A stretch of 17,809 nt of DNA, from the NCBI GenBank assembly GCA_029258405.1, contig JARHYY010000022.1, forward strand, positions 1 through 17,809. Direction: 5' to 3'. Source of the DNA: Helicobacteraceae bacterium. GTDB lineage: Bacteria > Campylobacterota > Campylobacteria > Campylobacterales > Helicobacteraceae. Numbering within the stretch: the stretch's first letter is position 1; every line of letters starts with the position of its first letter. The notes beneath the pieces are model-generated. The model saw only the letters and a program-made list of their open reading frames with translations, was not told the DNA's origin and ran no database searches. The translations under genes and the position numbers were made by a program. Shown in pieces: positions 7,285 to 14,694 of this stretch.

Positions 7285-9216
7285 TTATGGAAGAAGCTGT
7301 TGCTGTCCATAGTCATCATTTTCTTTTGGTCCGGATATATCGGTATAATAATACTGCTCTCCATCCCCATGAACACCTAAATAAACTCCATTAGGTACGC
7401 TGAAACTTCTCTTAAGTCCAGGTTCAATCTGCAAAAGACGCTCATAAAAATAAGCAAAAACAGGAGCACTAGCAACACCACCTGATTCATTATTGCCTAT
7501 AGGTGTGTTATTATCTCTACCATACCAAATAACTGTTTGCACAGTAGGAGAAAAGCCACAAAACCATGCATCTACATTATTGTTTGTAGAACCTGTTTTT
7601 CCAGCGATTTCTAATCCTTTAACTTTTGCTCTTCTGCCCGTGCCTTGATTAACGGCATTACGTAAAAGATCAATCATCAAAAATGATTGACGCGGTTCAG
7701 TAATTTTAGTGCCCTTTTCATGAAAATTTATTTCTTTTCCATGTATATTAGTGATAGAATCAATGAGCATAGGCTCCATTATTGTACCGTAATTAGAAAA
7801 AAGTGTATAAGAGCGACTCATCTCTAAGGGAGAAACTGCAAAACTCCCTAAAGCAACAGAAAGATTCCTTGGCACATCTTTAAAGCCATATTGATAGATT
7901 TTCTGCCATATCCGCTCAAAACCTATATCTTCAACAAGATTAATAGTAGCAAGGTTTAAAGACTGTTCTATAGCTTTTTTAAGAGTAATAAAACCCTTAA
8001 AGCTGTTTCCATAATTTTTTGGTCTCCATATTTTTTTTTCACCGTTGCTATAATATTCATAAGTACGAGCTATGTCTGCCAACAAATCACTTTCAGAATA
8101 GCTATAATCTAAAGCAGCTTGATAGATGAAAGGCTTAAAACTGCTGCCGGGCTGTCTTTTTGCTTGCGTAACGCGATTAAAATTGCTTTTTTCATAATCA
8201 ACACCACCTACCATTGCCAAAATTCTTCCACTATTATTCTCCATAACAACAATGGCACCATTAAGAGATTCTATATCGCTTGTTTTTTGTCGTGAATTAA
8301 TTTGTTCATAGCCATATATAAGAGCTTCTTGAGCGGCTTCTTGGTAATCAAGATCAAGATTAAGTTTGATAGTGTAACCCCCACTTTTAATATCCTTAAG
8401 CTCTTTGAGCTGCCTAAAAACTTCATTTACAACATAGGGTGCAACATTAGCCGTTAGAGTTGTATCATATATTTTTGGTATTTCATTAATAGCTTGAAGT
8501 AATTCATCTTGGCTAATCCAGCCCAATGAGTGCATGCGTTGAAGGATATTATTTGCCCTGCCTAATGAAAAATCAAGATTTTTTGTAGGATCATAAAATG
8601 TTGGTGCACGTACCAACCCTACTAATAGAGCTGATTCTTTAAGAGTAAGATTATCAAGATTTTTTTTAAAATAGCCCAATGCTGCTGTACGCACACCATA
8701 GTATCCATGCCCAAAGTAAGCACGATTTAAATAGCGTTCTAAAATTTCTTCTTTATTTAAAACTTGCTCTATTCGCATAGCAAGTAGAGCTTCTTTAATT
8801 TTTCTATCAAGAGTCCTTTCGGGGCTTAATGCTATATTTTTAATAAGTTGTTGCGTTATAGTGCTCCCCCCCTCAAGCATTCTTCCTCTTGAAAGGTTTT
8901 TAAGCATAGCTCTTGCGATAGCATCAAGATTGATTCCACTATGCTCAAAAAAAAGTGTATCCTCAATCGCAAGAAGAGCTTCTATAAGACGAGGGGGCAA
9001 TGTTTCAAATGGAGCGTAAAAACGAAATTCTTTATCAAAAAGATTTGCTACAAGCCTCCCCTTTCTATCAACAATTTGAGTTGTTAATGGAGGGTTATAA
9101 TGTACAACTTGATCTAAATCGAAGCGTACAGCATTATAATAATGTATGATAATAGCAAGAATAGCACCTGCTAAGAGTACAATAAATGCAACAAAGGTTC
9201 TTAATAACACCTTCAT
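7285..9216 (-). CDS. pbpA: Penicillin-binding protein 1A (bifunctional transglycosylase/transpeptidase)
   Basis: A 643-residue class A PBP that polymerises and cross-links peptidoglycan in the periplasm. An N-terminal membrane anchor (about residues 6-26) is followed by the GT51 domain: IEDTLFFEHSGIN (catalytic E85), EGGSTITQQLIKN (115-127) and EALLAMRIEQVLNKEEILERYLN. The transpeptidase domain has the nucleophile motif SSFK (S358, K361), SLN (419-421) and KTG (540-542). Length is close to H. pylori PBP1A. The start at ATG 9216 fits the anchor; the ribosome-binding site (GTGGGG) is weak. The gene begins 13 nt after the response-regulator stop, so the pair is likely one transcript. A run of seven G (coding strand, 8866-8872) encodes the EGG of the transglycosylase motif. 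The symbol follows Campylobacterota usage (mrcA/ponA elsewhere). Confidence 0.96.
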   Translation of the reverse strand: MKVLLRTFVAFIVLLAGAILAIIIHYYNAVRFDLDQVVHYNPPLTTQIVDRKGRLVANLFDKEFRFYAPFETLPPRLIEALLAIEDTLFFEHSGINLDAIARAMLKNLSRGRMLEGGSTITQQLIKNIALSPERTLDRKIKEALLAMRIEQVLNKEEILERYLNRAYFGHGYYGVRTAALGYFKKNLDNLTLKESALLVGLVRAPTFYDPTKNLDFSLGRANNILQRMHSLGWISQDELLQAINEIPKIYDTTLTANVAPYVVNEVFRQLKELKDIKSGGYTIKLNLDLDYQEAAQEALIYGYEQINSRQKTSDIESLNGAIVVMENNSGRILAMVGGVDYEKSNFNRVTQAKRQPGSSFKPFIYQAALDYSYSESDLLADIARTYEYYSNGEKKIWRPKNYGNSFKGFITLKKAIEQSLNLATINLVEDIGFERIWQKIYQYGFKDVPRNLSVALGSFAVSPLEMSRSYTLFSNYGTIMEPMLIDSITNIHGKEINFHEKGTKITEPRQSFLMIDLLRNAVNQGTGRRAKVKGLEIAGKTGSTNNNVDAWFCGFSPTVQTVIWYGRDNNTPIGNNESGGVASAPVFAYFYERLLQIEPGLKRSFSVPNGVYLGVHGDGEQYYYTDISGPKENDDYGQQQLLP

Positions 9217-9229
9217 AAATGCCCCACAT

Positions 9230-9916
9230 TTATCCCATACTTAATTTGTAACCTACTCCAGATAAATTACGGATAATATTTTGATGAGATTTTTTACGTA
9301 TAGAATTTATATGCATTCTTAAAGTATCTAAAGTCATTGGAGAATCACCCCATATAAATGTTTGAAATTCATCATAAGATACTACACCACCTTTGTATTG
9401 CAACAATAAAGAAAGGATCTGATTTTCTTTTTTGGTAAGCAATATGGGGTTAGATTTATAATAAAGGAGCATTTCTGTTGGATTATAGCTTAAATGATTG
9501 CCTAAAGAAACTGTTGTTTTGGTTATTTTTTTAGGGGTATTTGCTAAGAGAATCATAAAAAGTTCATCAAGATCGATTGGTTTTTTTAAGACAGAACATG
9601 CACCTAAACCATATCCATCAGCTAAATTCTCTTCTGTGCCATAAGCAGTAATAATCACAATAGAAACTTTTGGATCTATATTTCGTACTTCTTTTAAAAA
9701 ATCTAAACCACTCATTTTAGGCAAATCTAGATCGGTAATAATAACATGTGGTGCTTTTTCCTTGAATATACTTAGAGCTTTTTTTCCTTCTCCTGTACTG
9801 TATAGGGCTTTGGCATGTTGCTTGATAGAACGTTCAATAAGACTACGCAGATCTGCATCATCTTCAACAAGTAAAATTACAGTGTCTCGAAGATCATCAA
9901 GAATTTCTTTTTTCAT
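9230..9916 (-). CDS. OmpR-family response regulator
   Basis: A 228-residue two-component regulator. The receiver domain (about 12-125) has the acidic pair in LLVEDDADLR (D19, D20), the phospho-acceptor D62 in IITDLDLPKMSG, T90 in VIITAYG and K112 in VLKKP, so it looks phosphorylatable. The C-terminal winged helix (about 135-227) shows the OmpR/PhoB pattern: LTKKENQILSLLLQYKGGVV, a TLDTLRMHINSIRKK recognition helix and a GVGYKL wing. It is not HsrA/HP1043 or CosR, which lack this canonical receiver set. The start at ATG 9916 has AAAGGA 11 nt upstream, somewhat far. It is first in an operon with PBP1A and divergent from a kinase-like gene, 175 bp away. Cell-envelope control is a plausible role from context only. 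Confidence 0.93.
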   Translation of the reverse strand: MKKEILDDLRDTVILLVEDDADLRSLIERSIKQHAKALYSTGEGKKALSIFKEKAPHVIITDLDLPKMSGLDFLKEVRNIDPKVSIVIITAYGTEENLADGYGLGACSVLKKPIDLDELFMILLANTPKKITKTTVSLGNHLSYNPTEMLLYYKSNPILLTKKENQILSLLLQYKGGVVSYDEFQTFIWGDSPMTLDTLRMHINSIRKKSHQNIIRNLSGVGYKLSMG

Positions 9917-9951
9917 TTGTTTTGTTTTCCTTTAATAATTTTTAAGATAAA

Positions 9952-9983
9952 ATTACAAAAAACTCTAGGAGGTTTTTTGTAAT
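9952..9983. promoter_or_regulatory. Perfect 12-bp inverted repeat between divergent genes (candidate operator)
   Basis: ATTACAAAAAAC and GTTTTTTGTAAT are exact inverted copies separated by 8 nt (TCTAGGAG). They lie in the 175-bp divergent region between the response regulator and the kinase-like gene. Candidate -10 elements flank it: TATATT at 9992-9997 on the plus strand and TATCTT at 9949-9944 on the minus strand. It would therefore overlap the upstream promoter region of both genes. Since transcription leaves in both directions, a terminator here is unlikely; a binding site for a dimeric regulator such as the adjacent OmpR-type protein is the simplest guess. Confidence 0.6.
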
Positions 9984-10041
9984 GAACGTTGTATATTGTA
10001 ACAAAAAAAAAGTAAAAAACAATGCAAATCAAGGAAAAAAC

Positions 10042-10062
10042 ATGCTTTTTTATCAGACATAA
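10042..10062 (+). other. Six-codon leader reading frame with good ribosome-binding site
   Basis: ATG CTT TTT TAT CAG ACA TAA (MLFYQT) follows AAGGA with a 6-nt spacer and ends 29 nt before the kinase-like gene, whose own start has no obvious Shine-Dalgarno sequence. It may be a translated leader that feeds ribosomes to the next gene, or chance in AT-rich DNA. Confidence 0.3.
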
Positions 10063-10091
10063 ACAGTTCAATAAAGTATGCACACAAAACA

Positions 10092-10748
10092 ATGATGTAC
10101 CAAATGCTTAAAGACTGCCAAAAAATTATATGCTTTCAAGAAGATATGTATCATTTTTTTCATGATTATAAGCAACCATTAAGTGTTATTAGCCTTTTGG
10201 GTAGCGATATTGTTGAAAGCTATTCTAATCAAGAAATAGATATGGAATATATCGTTCAATATGCAAGTATGTTGAGTAGGCAAATCAAGAAAATAGATGA
10301 TATGGTTGAATCATGTAGAAACAAATTAACAATGTCTTTTCAGGATAGTATTGTTTTTTTTTGCTGGAGTGATATTTTTGAGATTTTAAAAGACATCTTT
10401 ACTGGTATTGCCATAGAAGTTATTGTTAAAAAAGAAGAAAAAATGAAAGGGAGCAAAGATATAGCTATAAACATTATATTTGCTTTACTTGACTTCATGA
10501 GGCAGTTTGACATAAATGATTCAAAATATCAGCATAACGAACATAATTATGTATTTTTTATAGAAGATAACAGTCTTACATTTACTTTGCCTAACTCCTT
10601 AATAGAAAGCTTTAGAACCCAGATTATCCCTATTATCAATATGTTAATTAAGGCTTATAACAGAAAAATTCTTAAAGAAAAAATAAACCAAAAAATGATT
10701 CTTGCAGAAACAGAGCATGAATTTAAGCTGGTAATTAATTTACAATGA
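10092..10748 (+). CDS. Histidine-kinase-like protein with H-box and degenerate ATPase domain
   Basis: A 218-residue cytoplasmic protein with no signal peptide or membrane segment. Residues 20-36 read YHFFHDYKQPLSVISLL, matching the histidine-kinase dimerisation H-box (compare HDLRQPL and the HQWRQPL of Campylobacterota kinases), with H24 as the candidate phospho-acceptor. A second helix to about residue 75 would complete a DHp hairpin. The rest can be laid over a kinase ATPase domain: DIAINIIFALLDFM at the N-box, FFIEDNSLTFTLP at the G1 box, and IINMLIKAYNRKILKEKI plus EHEFKLVINL for the last helix and strands. The catalytic Asn and the glycine-rich G1/G2 motifs are absent, so it should not bind ATP normally. 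It recalls ChpT or Spo0B phosphotransferases. It is divergent from an OmpR-type regulator. The start ATG 10092 is preceded by poor ribosome-binding sequence. A T9 run at 10364-10372 lies in the gene. Confidence 0.7.
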   Translation: MMYQMLKDCQKIICFQEDMYHFFHDYKQPLSVISLLGSDIVESYSNQEIDMEYIVQYASMLSRQIKKIDDMVESCRNKLTMSFQDSIVFFCWSDIFEILKDIFTGIAIEVIVKKEEKMKGSKDIAINIIFALLDFMRQFDINDSKYQHNEHNYVFFIEDNSLTFTLPNSLIESFRTQIIPIINMLIKAYNRKILKEKINQKMILAETEHEFKLVINLQ

Positions 10749-10799
10749 TATAATTATTATTATTTTTTTAAATAAAGCTTGAAAAAAAAATGAGAATTG

Positions 10800-10807
10800 T
10801 ATAGAAT
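10800..10807 (+). promoter_or_regulatory. Candidate -10 element upstream of fur
   Basis: TATAGAAT lies about 40 nt before the fur start within AT-rich sequence (TGAGAATTGTATAGAATATCAT). The surrounding GAAT/ATTC-like half-sites are loosely Fur-box-like, which would fit autoregulation as in H. pylori. The match is weak. Confidence 0.3.
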
Positions 10808-10846
10808 ATCATACAAAAAAAGAAACTTTAAATTGGAGAAATATTC

Positions 10847-11299
10847 ATGAGGAAATATAGAGACAGTTTTGATACTATTTTGGAACGTTTACAATTTGCA
10901 ATAAAAAAGAATGGTTTAAAAAATTCTTTGCAAAGAGAATATATTTTAAAAGTTCTTTATGAAAATGGGGGGCATCTTTCTCCTGATGAAATTTTTGCTT
11001 TGGCAAGAAAGAATCATAAAGGTGCAAGCTTAAGCTCTATTTACCGCATACTCGCTTTTTTAGAAAAAGAAGGCTTTGTTCTTTCAATAGAAGTTGATAA
11101 TAACGGGAGACGCTATGAAATTGCTGGCGGCTTTCATCATGATCACATGATATGTACAGAATGTGCAAAAATCATTGAATTTTACAATGAAGAGCTTGAG
11201 CAGCTCCAAGAAAAAATTACTGATTCTTATCAATCAAGATTGGTAAGTCATGATATGCGTCTTTTTGTAATTTGTGCAGATTGTTTGAAAAAAAAATAA
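10847..11299 (+). CDS. fur: Ferric uptake regulator Fur
   Basis: A 150-residue metal-dependent repressor, close to H. pylori Fur in length and sequence. The N-terminal extension with IKKNGLKNSLQRE and the winged helix (HLSPDEIF, then SLSSIYRILAFLEKEGFV as recognition helix) match family landmarks. GRRYEIAGGFHHDHMIC carries the HHDH metal-binding cluster (97-100). C103/C106 and C143/C146 form the structural zinc site, followed by a lysine-rich end. Fur uses iron as co-repressor, and in H. pylori also acts in the apo form. ATG 10847 has GGAG 9 nt upstream. ggt follows after 43 nt with no evident terminator, so read-through is possible. Confidence 0.96.
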   Translation: MRKYRDSFDTILERLQFAIKKNGLKNSLQREYILKVLYENGGHLSPDEIFALARKNHKGASLSSIYRILAFLEKEGFVLSIEVDNNGRRYEIAGGFHHDHMICTECAKIIEFYNEELEQLQEKITDSYQSRLVSHDMRLFVICADCLKKK

Positions 11300-11342
11300 G
11301 ATTTAAATCACTAAAAATCACACTTAAAAACAAGGAGGAAAA

Positions 11343-13013
11343 ATGCGATATTTGCTAGTTTTACTTATCTCATTCAGCTTGAGTTTTGCTGCGGCAAACC
11401 CACCAATTAAAGATACAACAGGTACTGGGCTTGTTTTATCAACACATGTTTTAGCCAATGAGATTGGCAAGAACATACTTGACAATGGGGGCAACGCTAT
11501 TGATGCAGCTGTAGCTGTAGGCTATGCCTTAGCTGTAGTGCATCCTGCAGCGGGGAATTTAGGGGGCGGAGGTTTTGCTGTTATTCATCTTGCAGATGGA
11601 AAAAACCTTACCCTTGATTTTAGAGAAGTTGCACCACTTAAAGCGGGCAAAGATATGTACTTAGATGATAAAGGTGAGGTCATACAAGATTCTTCTACAA
11701 TAGGGTATCTTGCCGCAGGGGTTCCAGGCACTGTTAAGGGAATGAGTGCAATGCTTGAAAAGTATGGCACAAAAAAATTATCAGAGCTCATAGCTCCTGC
11801 AATAAAACTTGCTGAAAAAGGCTTTATTCTTAACGAAAGACAAGAAGAAACCATGCTTGAATCAAAAAATATTTTTTCTCAATTTGAAAGTTCAAAAAAA
11901 TATTTTCTCAAAAAAGACGGCAGTACCTATAAATCTGGAGAATTATTTGTTCAAAAAGATTTAGCAAAAACTTTAAACCTTATCGCTAAAGAAGGGGCAG
12001 ATGCTTTTTATAAAGGCAAAATAGCGGATTTAATTGCAGCAGATATGCAAAAAAATAAAGGCATTATTACTAAAGAGGACTTAGAGCAATATGAAGTTAA
12101 ATGGAGAGAGCCTGTACAAGGAACTTACCGTGGCTATGATATTATCTCTATGTCTCCACCAAGCAGTGGCGGAGCACATATTATACAAATTTTAAATGTT
12201 ATGGAAAATGCTCCTATTGGTGATTTAGGTTTTGCAAGCTCTCAAACACTTCATATTATGGCTGAAGCCATGCGTCAAGCATATGCTGATAGATCTGAAT
12301 ATATGGGTGATCCAGATTTTGTAAATATTCCTTTAGATAAACTTATGAGCAAGGAATATGCTAAAGAAATTTACAATAAAATTCCAGAAAAAAAAGCTCT
12401 TATGAGCGAAAAAGTAAAACCGGGTTTAGGCTCTATGCATGAAAGCAATAATACTACACATTATTCTGTAATGGATGCAAAAGGTAATGCTGTAAGCATT
12501 ACCTACACCATAAATGGAAGCTATGGTTCTGGAGCTGCTGTAAATGGAGCTGGATTCTTACTTAATAATGAAATGGATGATTTTTCTATCAAACCGGGAG
12601 TAGCAAATTTATATGGGCTTATAGGAGGAGAGGCAAATGCTATCGAACCAAAAAAGAGACCTTTAAGCTCTATGAGCCCAACTATTGTTTTAAAAGATGG
12701 GAAGGTAGTTATGGTTGTGGGGAGTCCGGGAGGATCTCGAATTATTACAACTGTTTTACAAGTCATTTCAAATGTTATTGATCATAATATGAATATAGCT
12801 CAAGCTGTTGAATCTCCAAGATTCCACATGCAGTGGCTTCCTGATGAAATAAGAGTTGAGCCTTTGGGTATAATCAAAGATGTAAAAGACAATTTAGAAA
12901 AAATGGGGTATAAAATTTCAGAACAACCTTATATGGGCGATGTAAATGCTATAATGATAGAACCCCAAACAGGAAAGATTTTAGGGGCTAAGGATACAAG
13001 ACAAGAATTTTAA
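11343..13013 (+). CDS. ggt: Gamma-glutamyltranspeptidase
   Basis: A 556-residue secreted enzyme that hydrolyses glutathione and glutamine in the periplasm, releasing glutamate; in H. pylori it is a colonisation and immunomodulatory factor. A signal peptide (residues 1 to about 18, ending SFAAA) precedes the proenzyme. Autocleavage is expected before T371 in SNNTTHYSV, making T371 the N-terminal nucleophile of the small subunit. The small subunit retains GAGFLLNNEMDDFSIKPG, RPLSSMSPTIVLKDGKV and GSPGGSRIITTVLQVISNV, almost as in H. pylori, including the substrate-binding SSMSP and GSPGG segments. Length is within a few residues of the H. pylori protein (567). ATG 11343 has AAGGAGG 5 nt upstream. 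It is intact, with no lid-region loss. Confidence 0.98.
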   Translation: MRYLLVLLISFSLSFAAANPPIKDTTGTGLVLSTHVLANEIGKNILDNGGNAIDAAVAVGYALAVVHPAAGNLGGGGFAVIHLADGKNLTLDFREVAPLKAGKDMYLDDKGEVIQDSSTIGYLAAGVPGTVKGMSAMLEKYGTKKLSELIAPAIKLAEKGFILNERQEETMLESKNIFSQFESSKKYFLKKDGSTYKSGELFVQKDLAKTLNLIAKEGADAFYKGKIADLIAADMQKNKGIITKEDLEQYEVKWREPVQGTYRGYDIISMSPPSSGGAHIIQILNVMENAPIGDLGFASSQTLHIMAEAMRQAYADRSEYMGDPDFVNIPLDKLMSKEYAKEIYNKIPEKKALMSEKVKPGLGSMHESNNTTHYSVMDAKGNAVSITYTINGSYGSGAAVNGAGFLLNNEMDDFSIKPGVANLYGLIGGEANAIEPKKRPLSSMSPTIVLKDGKVVMVVGSPGGSRIITTVLQVISNVIDHNMNIAQAVESPRFHMQWLPDEIRVEPLGIIKDVKDNLEKMGYKISEQPYMGDVNAIMIEPQTGKILGAKDTRQEF

Positions 13014-13024
13014 ACTTATACTTC

Positions 13025-13044
13025 AATGCTCTCGCGGGAGCATT
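13025..13044. terminator. Stem-loop just after ggt
   Basis: AATGCTC and GAGCATT form a 7-bp stem with a 6-nt loop (TCGCGG) beginning 12 nt after the ggt stop. No U-run follows, so if it terminates transcription it does so weakly or by protecting the 3' end. Confidence 0.4.
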
Positions 13045-13061
13045 CTCAATAACAAGAAACA

Positions 13062-13091
13062 AACCCCTAGCTATTAATGTAGCTTGGGGTT
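13062..13091. terminator. Long interrupted stem-loop downstream of ggt
   Basis: AACCCC-T-AGCTA, loop TTAATG, TAGCT-T-GGGGTT: 11 base pairs broken by one symmetric T-T mismatch. It is the most stable-looking hairpin in the window. It follows the first ggt hairpin by 17 nt, and AGTAGTGTTTAA comes after it, which is not a proper U-tract on the plus strand. It could be the 3' end structure of ggt mRNA or of a transcript entering from the minus side. Confidence 0.5.
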
Positions 13092-13117
13092 AGTAGTGTT
13101 TAAATACAAAAGATCTA

Positions 13118-13323
13118 TTAATGGTACATATTTTCTTGTTCTGGACATTTAATAATTACAGCTCTGGGATTTTCAAAAGCAAAAAGAACACATGGAGCAT
13201 TAAAAAATTAACATTTCTATAACTTGTTAAGCATCAAATTTTATTTTACATGTAATAAATTCCCATTTTCATTAAAAGCCTTAATTTTTAGTGTAACATT
13301 TACAAAACAAAGTTTAATGAACA
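13118..13323 (-). pseudogene. Possible decayed coding remnant downstream of the SLR-like gene
   Basis: In one minus-strand frame, two coding-like pieces are separated by three stop codons. The first contains LCFVNVTLKIKAFNENGNLL and ends HVK; the second contains NAPCVLFAFENPRAVIIK and ends with CPEQENMYH before TAA at 13118-13120. They share the same frame and have ordinary amino-acid composition, unlike random AT-rich DNA. No start codon with a ribosome-binding site is present, and I do not recognise the family. It could be the tail of a gene broken by point mutations, or chance. The remaining intergenic bases (13014-13117) hold the two stem-loops. Confidence 0.3.
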
Positions 13324-14127
13324 CTAAGGGTGATTTGCTTTTTTTACATTACTGATAATATCCATGCGAGTTTGCCAAACATTGCCTTCTTTGCAACTGC
13401 TTTGAATACCAAATACCTCTGGATTAAATCCAAGCTTACATGCTTTTTCGTAATATTTTTTAGTTTCTTGCAACTCATGAGAACTTGGAGAGCGATTACC
13501 ATTTCTAACAGCTTTTATAATACTCCATTCACCAAACATATAGCAAGAAAATGGATCATTTCTTTGGCATTCCTTTTGAAGTAAATACAACATTTTATCA
13601 AGTATTCTTGGATGAGCTGTATTATTAGCCTCTTGAATTCGGTTAAACTCTAAGCAACCTTGTGCAGAATTTAGCACGCAAGCTTTTTCGTAAAATTTTT
13701 CTGCTTTTTTAATATCGACTTTAACGCCATCTCCCCGCTCATAAATTCCAGCAACAATAGCACATTCATTAGCAATATTTTGTGCGCAGTTTTTTGTACC
13801 TAACTCAAGAGCTTTCTTGTCCATATTCTCTTGTTCTTGCTCAAGTCTTTGTTGTCGCAAGATAAACTCTTTTTCTTGATATTTTCCATCAAATGATTCG
13901 CTAAAAACACTAAAAATACAGCCTTCTGCTAATCCAAACTCACATGCCTCATAGGCAAGTTGTTGGGCAAGTTGTTTTTGATTGTCCTGAAATACAATAA
14001 TATGAAATTTTCTCATCTTTTCTTGTGCTTGTGCAATATTCGCAGATGGAGATGGTTGCGATAAAGAACAATTTATAATAAAGCAAATACAAATAAATAC
14101 TATACAGTTTTTCATGATTTTATTCAT
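13324..14127 (-). CDS. Cysteine-paired SLR (Sel1-like) putative lipoprotein/secreted protein
   Basis: A 267-residue exported protein. The N-terminus (MNKIMKNCIVFICICFIINC) is a signal peptide; Cys20 could be lipidated, but Asn at -1 makes the lipobox non-standard. The body has helix pairs with paired cysteines spaced as in Helicobacter cysteine-rich Hcp proteins. Examples are AYEACEFGLAEGC, the pair NCAQNIANEC, then FYEKACVLNSAQGC, ECQRNDPFSC and YYEKACKLGF ending in a cysteine. IYERGDGVKVDIKKAEKFYEK is a good Sel1-like repeat core. Such proteins act in protein-protein contacts in the periplasm or outside; no enzyme role is implied. ATG 14127 has a strong GGAGGTGAT site 5 nt upstream. It is isolated, with decayed sequence on both sides. 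Confidence 0.8.
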   Translation of the reverse strand: MNKIMKNCIVFICICFIINCSLSQPSPSANIAQAQEKMRKFHIIVFQDNQKQLAQQLAYEACEFGLAEGCIFSVFSESFDGKYQEKEFILRQQRLEQEQENMDKKALELGTKNCAQNIANECAIVAGIYERGDGVKVDIKKAEKFYEKACVLNSAQGCLEFNRIQEANNTAHPRILDKMLYLLQKECQRNDPFSCYMFGEWSIIKAVRNGNRSPSSHELQETKKYYEKACKLGFNPEVFGIQSSCKEGNVWQTRMDIISNVKKANHP

Positions 14128-14182
14128 GGTAAATCACCTCCAAAAAGATATATGACTTGATAAAATCAAAGCTCCGCCTCTC

Positions 14183-14205
14183 TTAGTGAGTTTTTTGCTC
14201 ACTAA
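14183..14205. repeat. 8-bp stem-loop in the leader side of the SLR-like gene
   Basis: TTAGTGAG and CTCACTAA enclose TTTTTTG, 56 nt upstream of the SLR-like start. A second AT-rich stem (TAATCTT/AAGATTA, 14207-14229) follows directly. They may end plus-strand transcription or lie in the leader of the SLR-like mRNA. Confidence 0.4.
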
Positions 14206-14277
14206 ATAATCTTAAAATTTTCAAGATTAATTTTAGCATAAAAGCTATGCAAATAGATAGAAATCTTTGGTGCTAAA

Positions 14278-14373
14278 TCAAACATGCTCTACAGTGATTC
14301 TATACTCACCATAGATTTTATTTGTGTTTTGCGTAAATCGTGCTTTTAAATTGAAATGTTGGTGGGTAAAGAT
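14278..14373 (-). pseudogene. Possible short coding remnant (unrecognised)
   Basis: A 31-codon stretch between stops without a start codon. It includes HFNLKARFTQNTNKIYGEYR and ends RITVEHV before TGA. Its balanced composition (charged and aromatic residues in alternating pattern) suggests a former C-terminus of a beta-rich protein. The family is not recognised, and chance cannot be excluded. The upstream stretch (14374-14567) has broken coding-like bits but nothing nameable. Confidence 0.25.
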
Positions 14374-14567
14374 TTAAATGTAAAAAATTATTATTATATA
14401 TTACTAACACCCACTTTTTAACATTATCCAACTCCCCACACTAAAACATGCAAATTTTTAGCACGCATGGCTTGTTATTGTTATAACATTTGAGATAAAT
14501 AGAGAACCTTTTGAGAAATGTTTTTTATTTAATGTATATACAATAATTAAGGACATATGCTTATTGC

Positions 14568-14687
14568 TTACCTTATAATTAAGAGTTTAAATGTATGCCT
14601 TAGAATAATAGCATCAAGATATTTTATAGATTATGCAATATGTTTTATTATATAATTACATGGCGAATAATGCTCTGCATTAATCAT
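14568..14687 (-). pseudogene. Possible coding remnant with one internal stop
   Basis: Starting at ATG 14687, directly after the cysteine-cluster remnant, the frame reads MINAEHYSPCNYIIKHIA, then TAA, then SIKYLDAIILRHTFKLLIIR and TAA. The second half is helix-like. There is no ribosome-binding site worth the name. It may be part of the same decaying locus or chance. Confidence 0.2.
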
Positions 14688-14694
14688 TTAAGCT

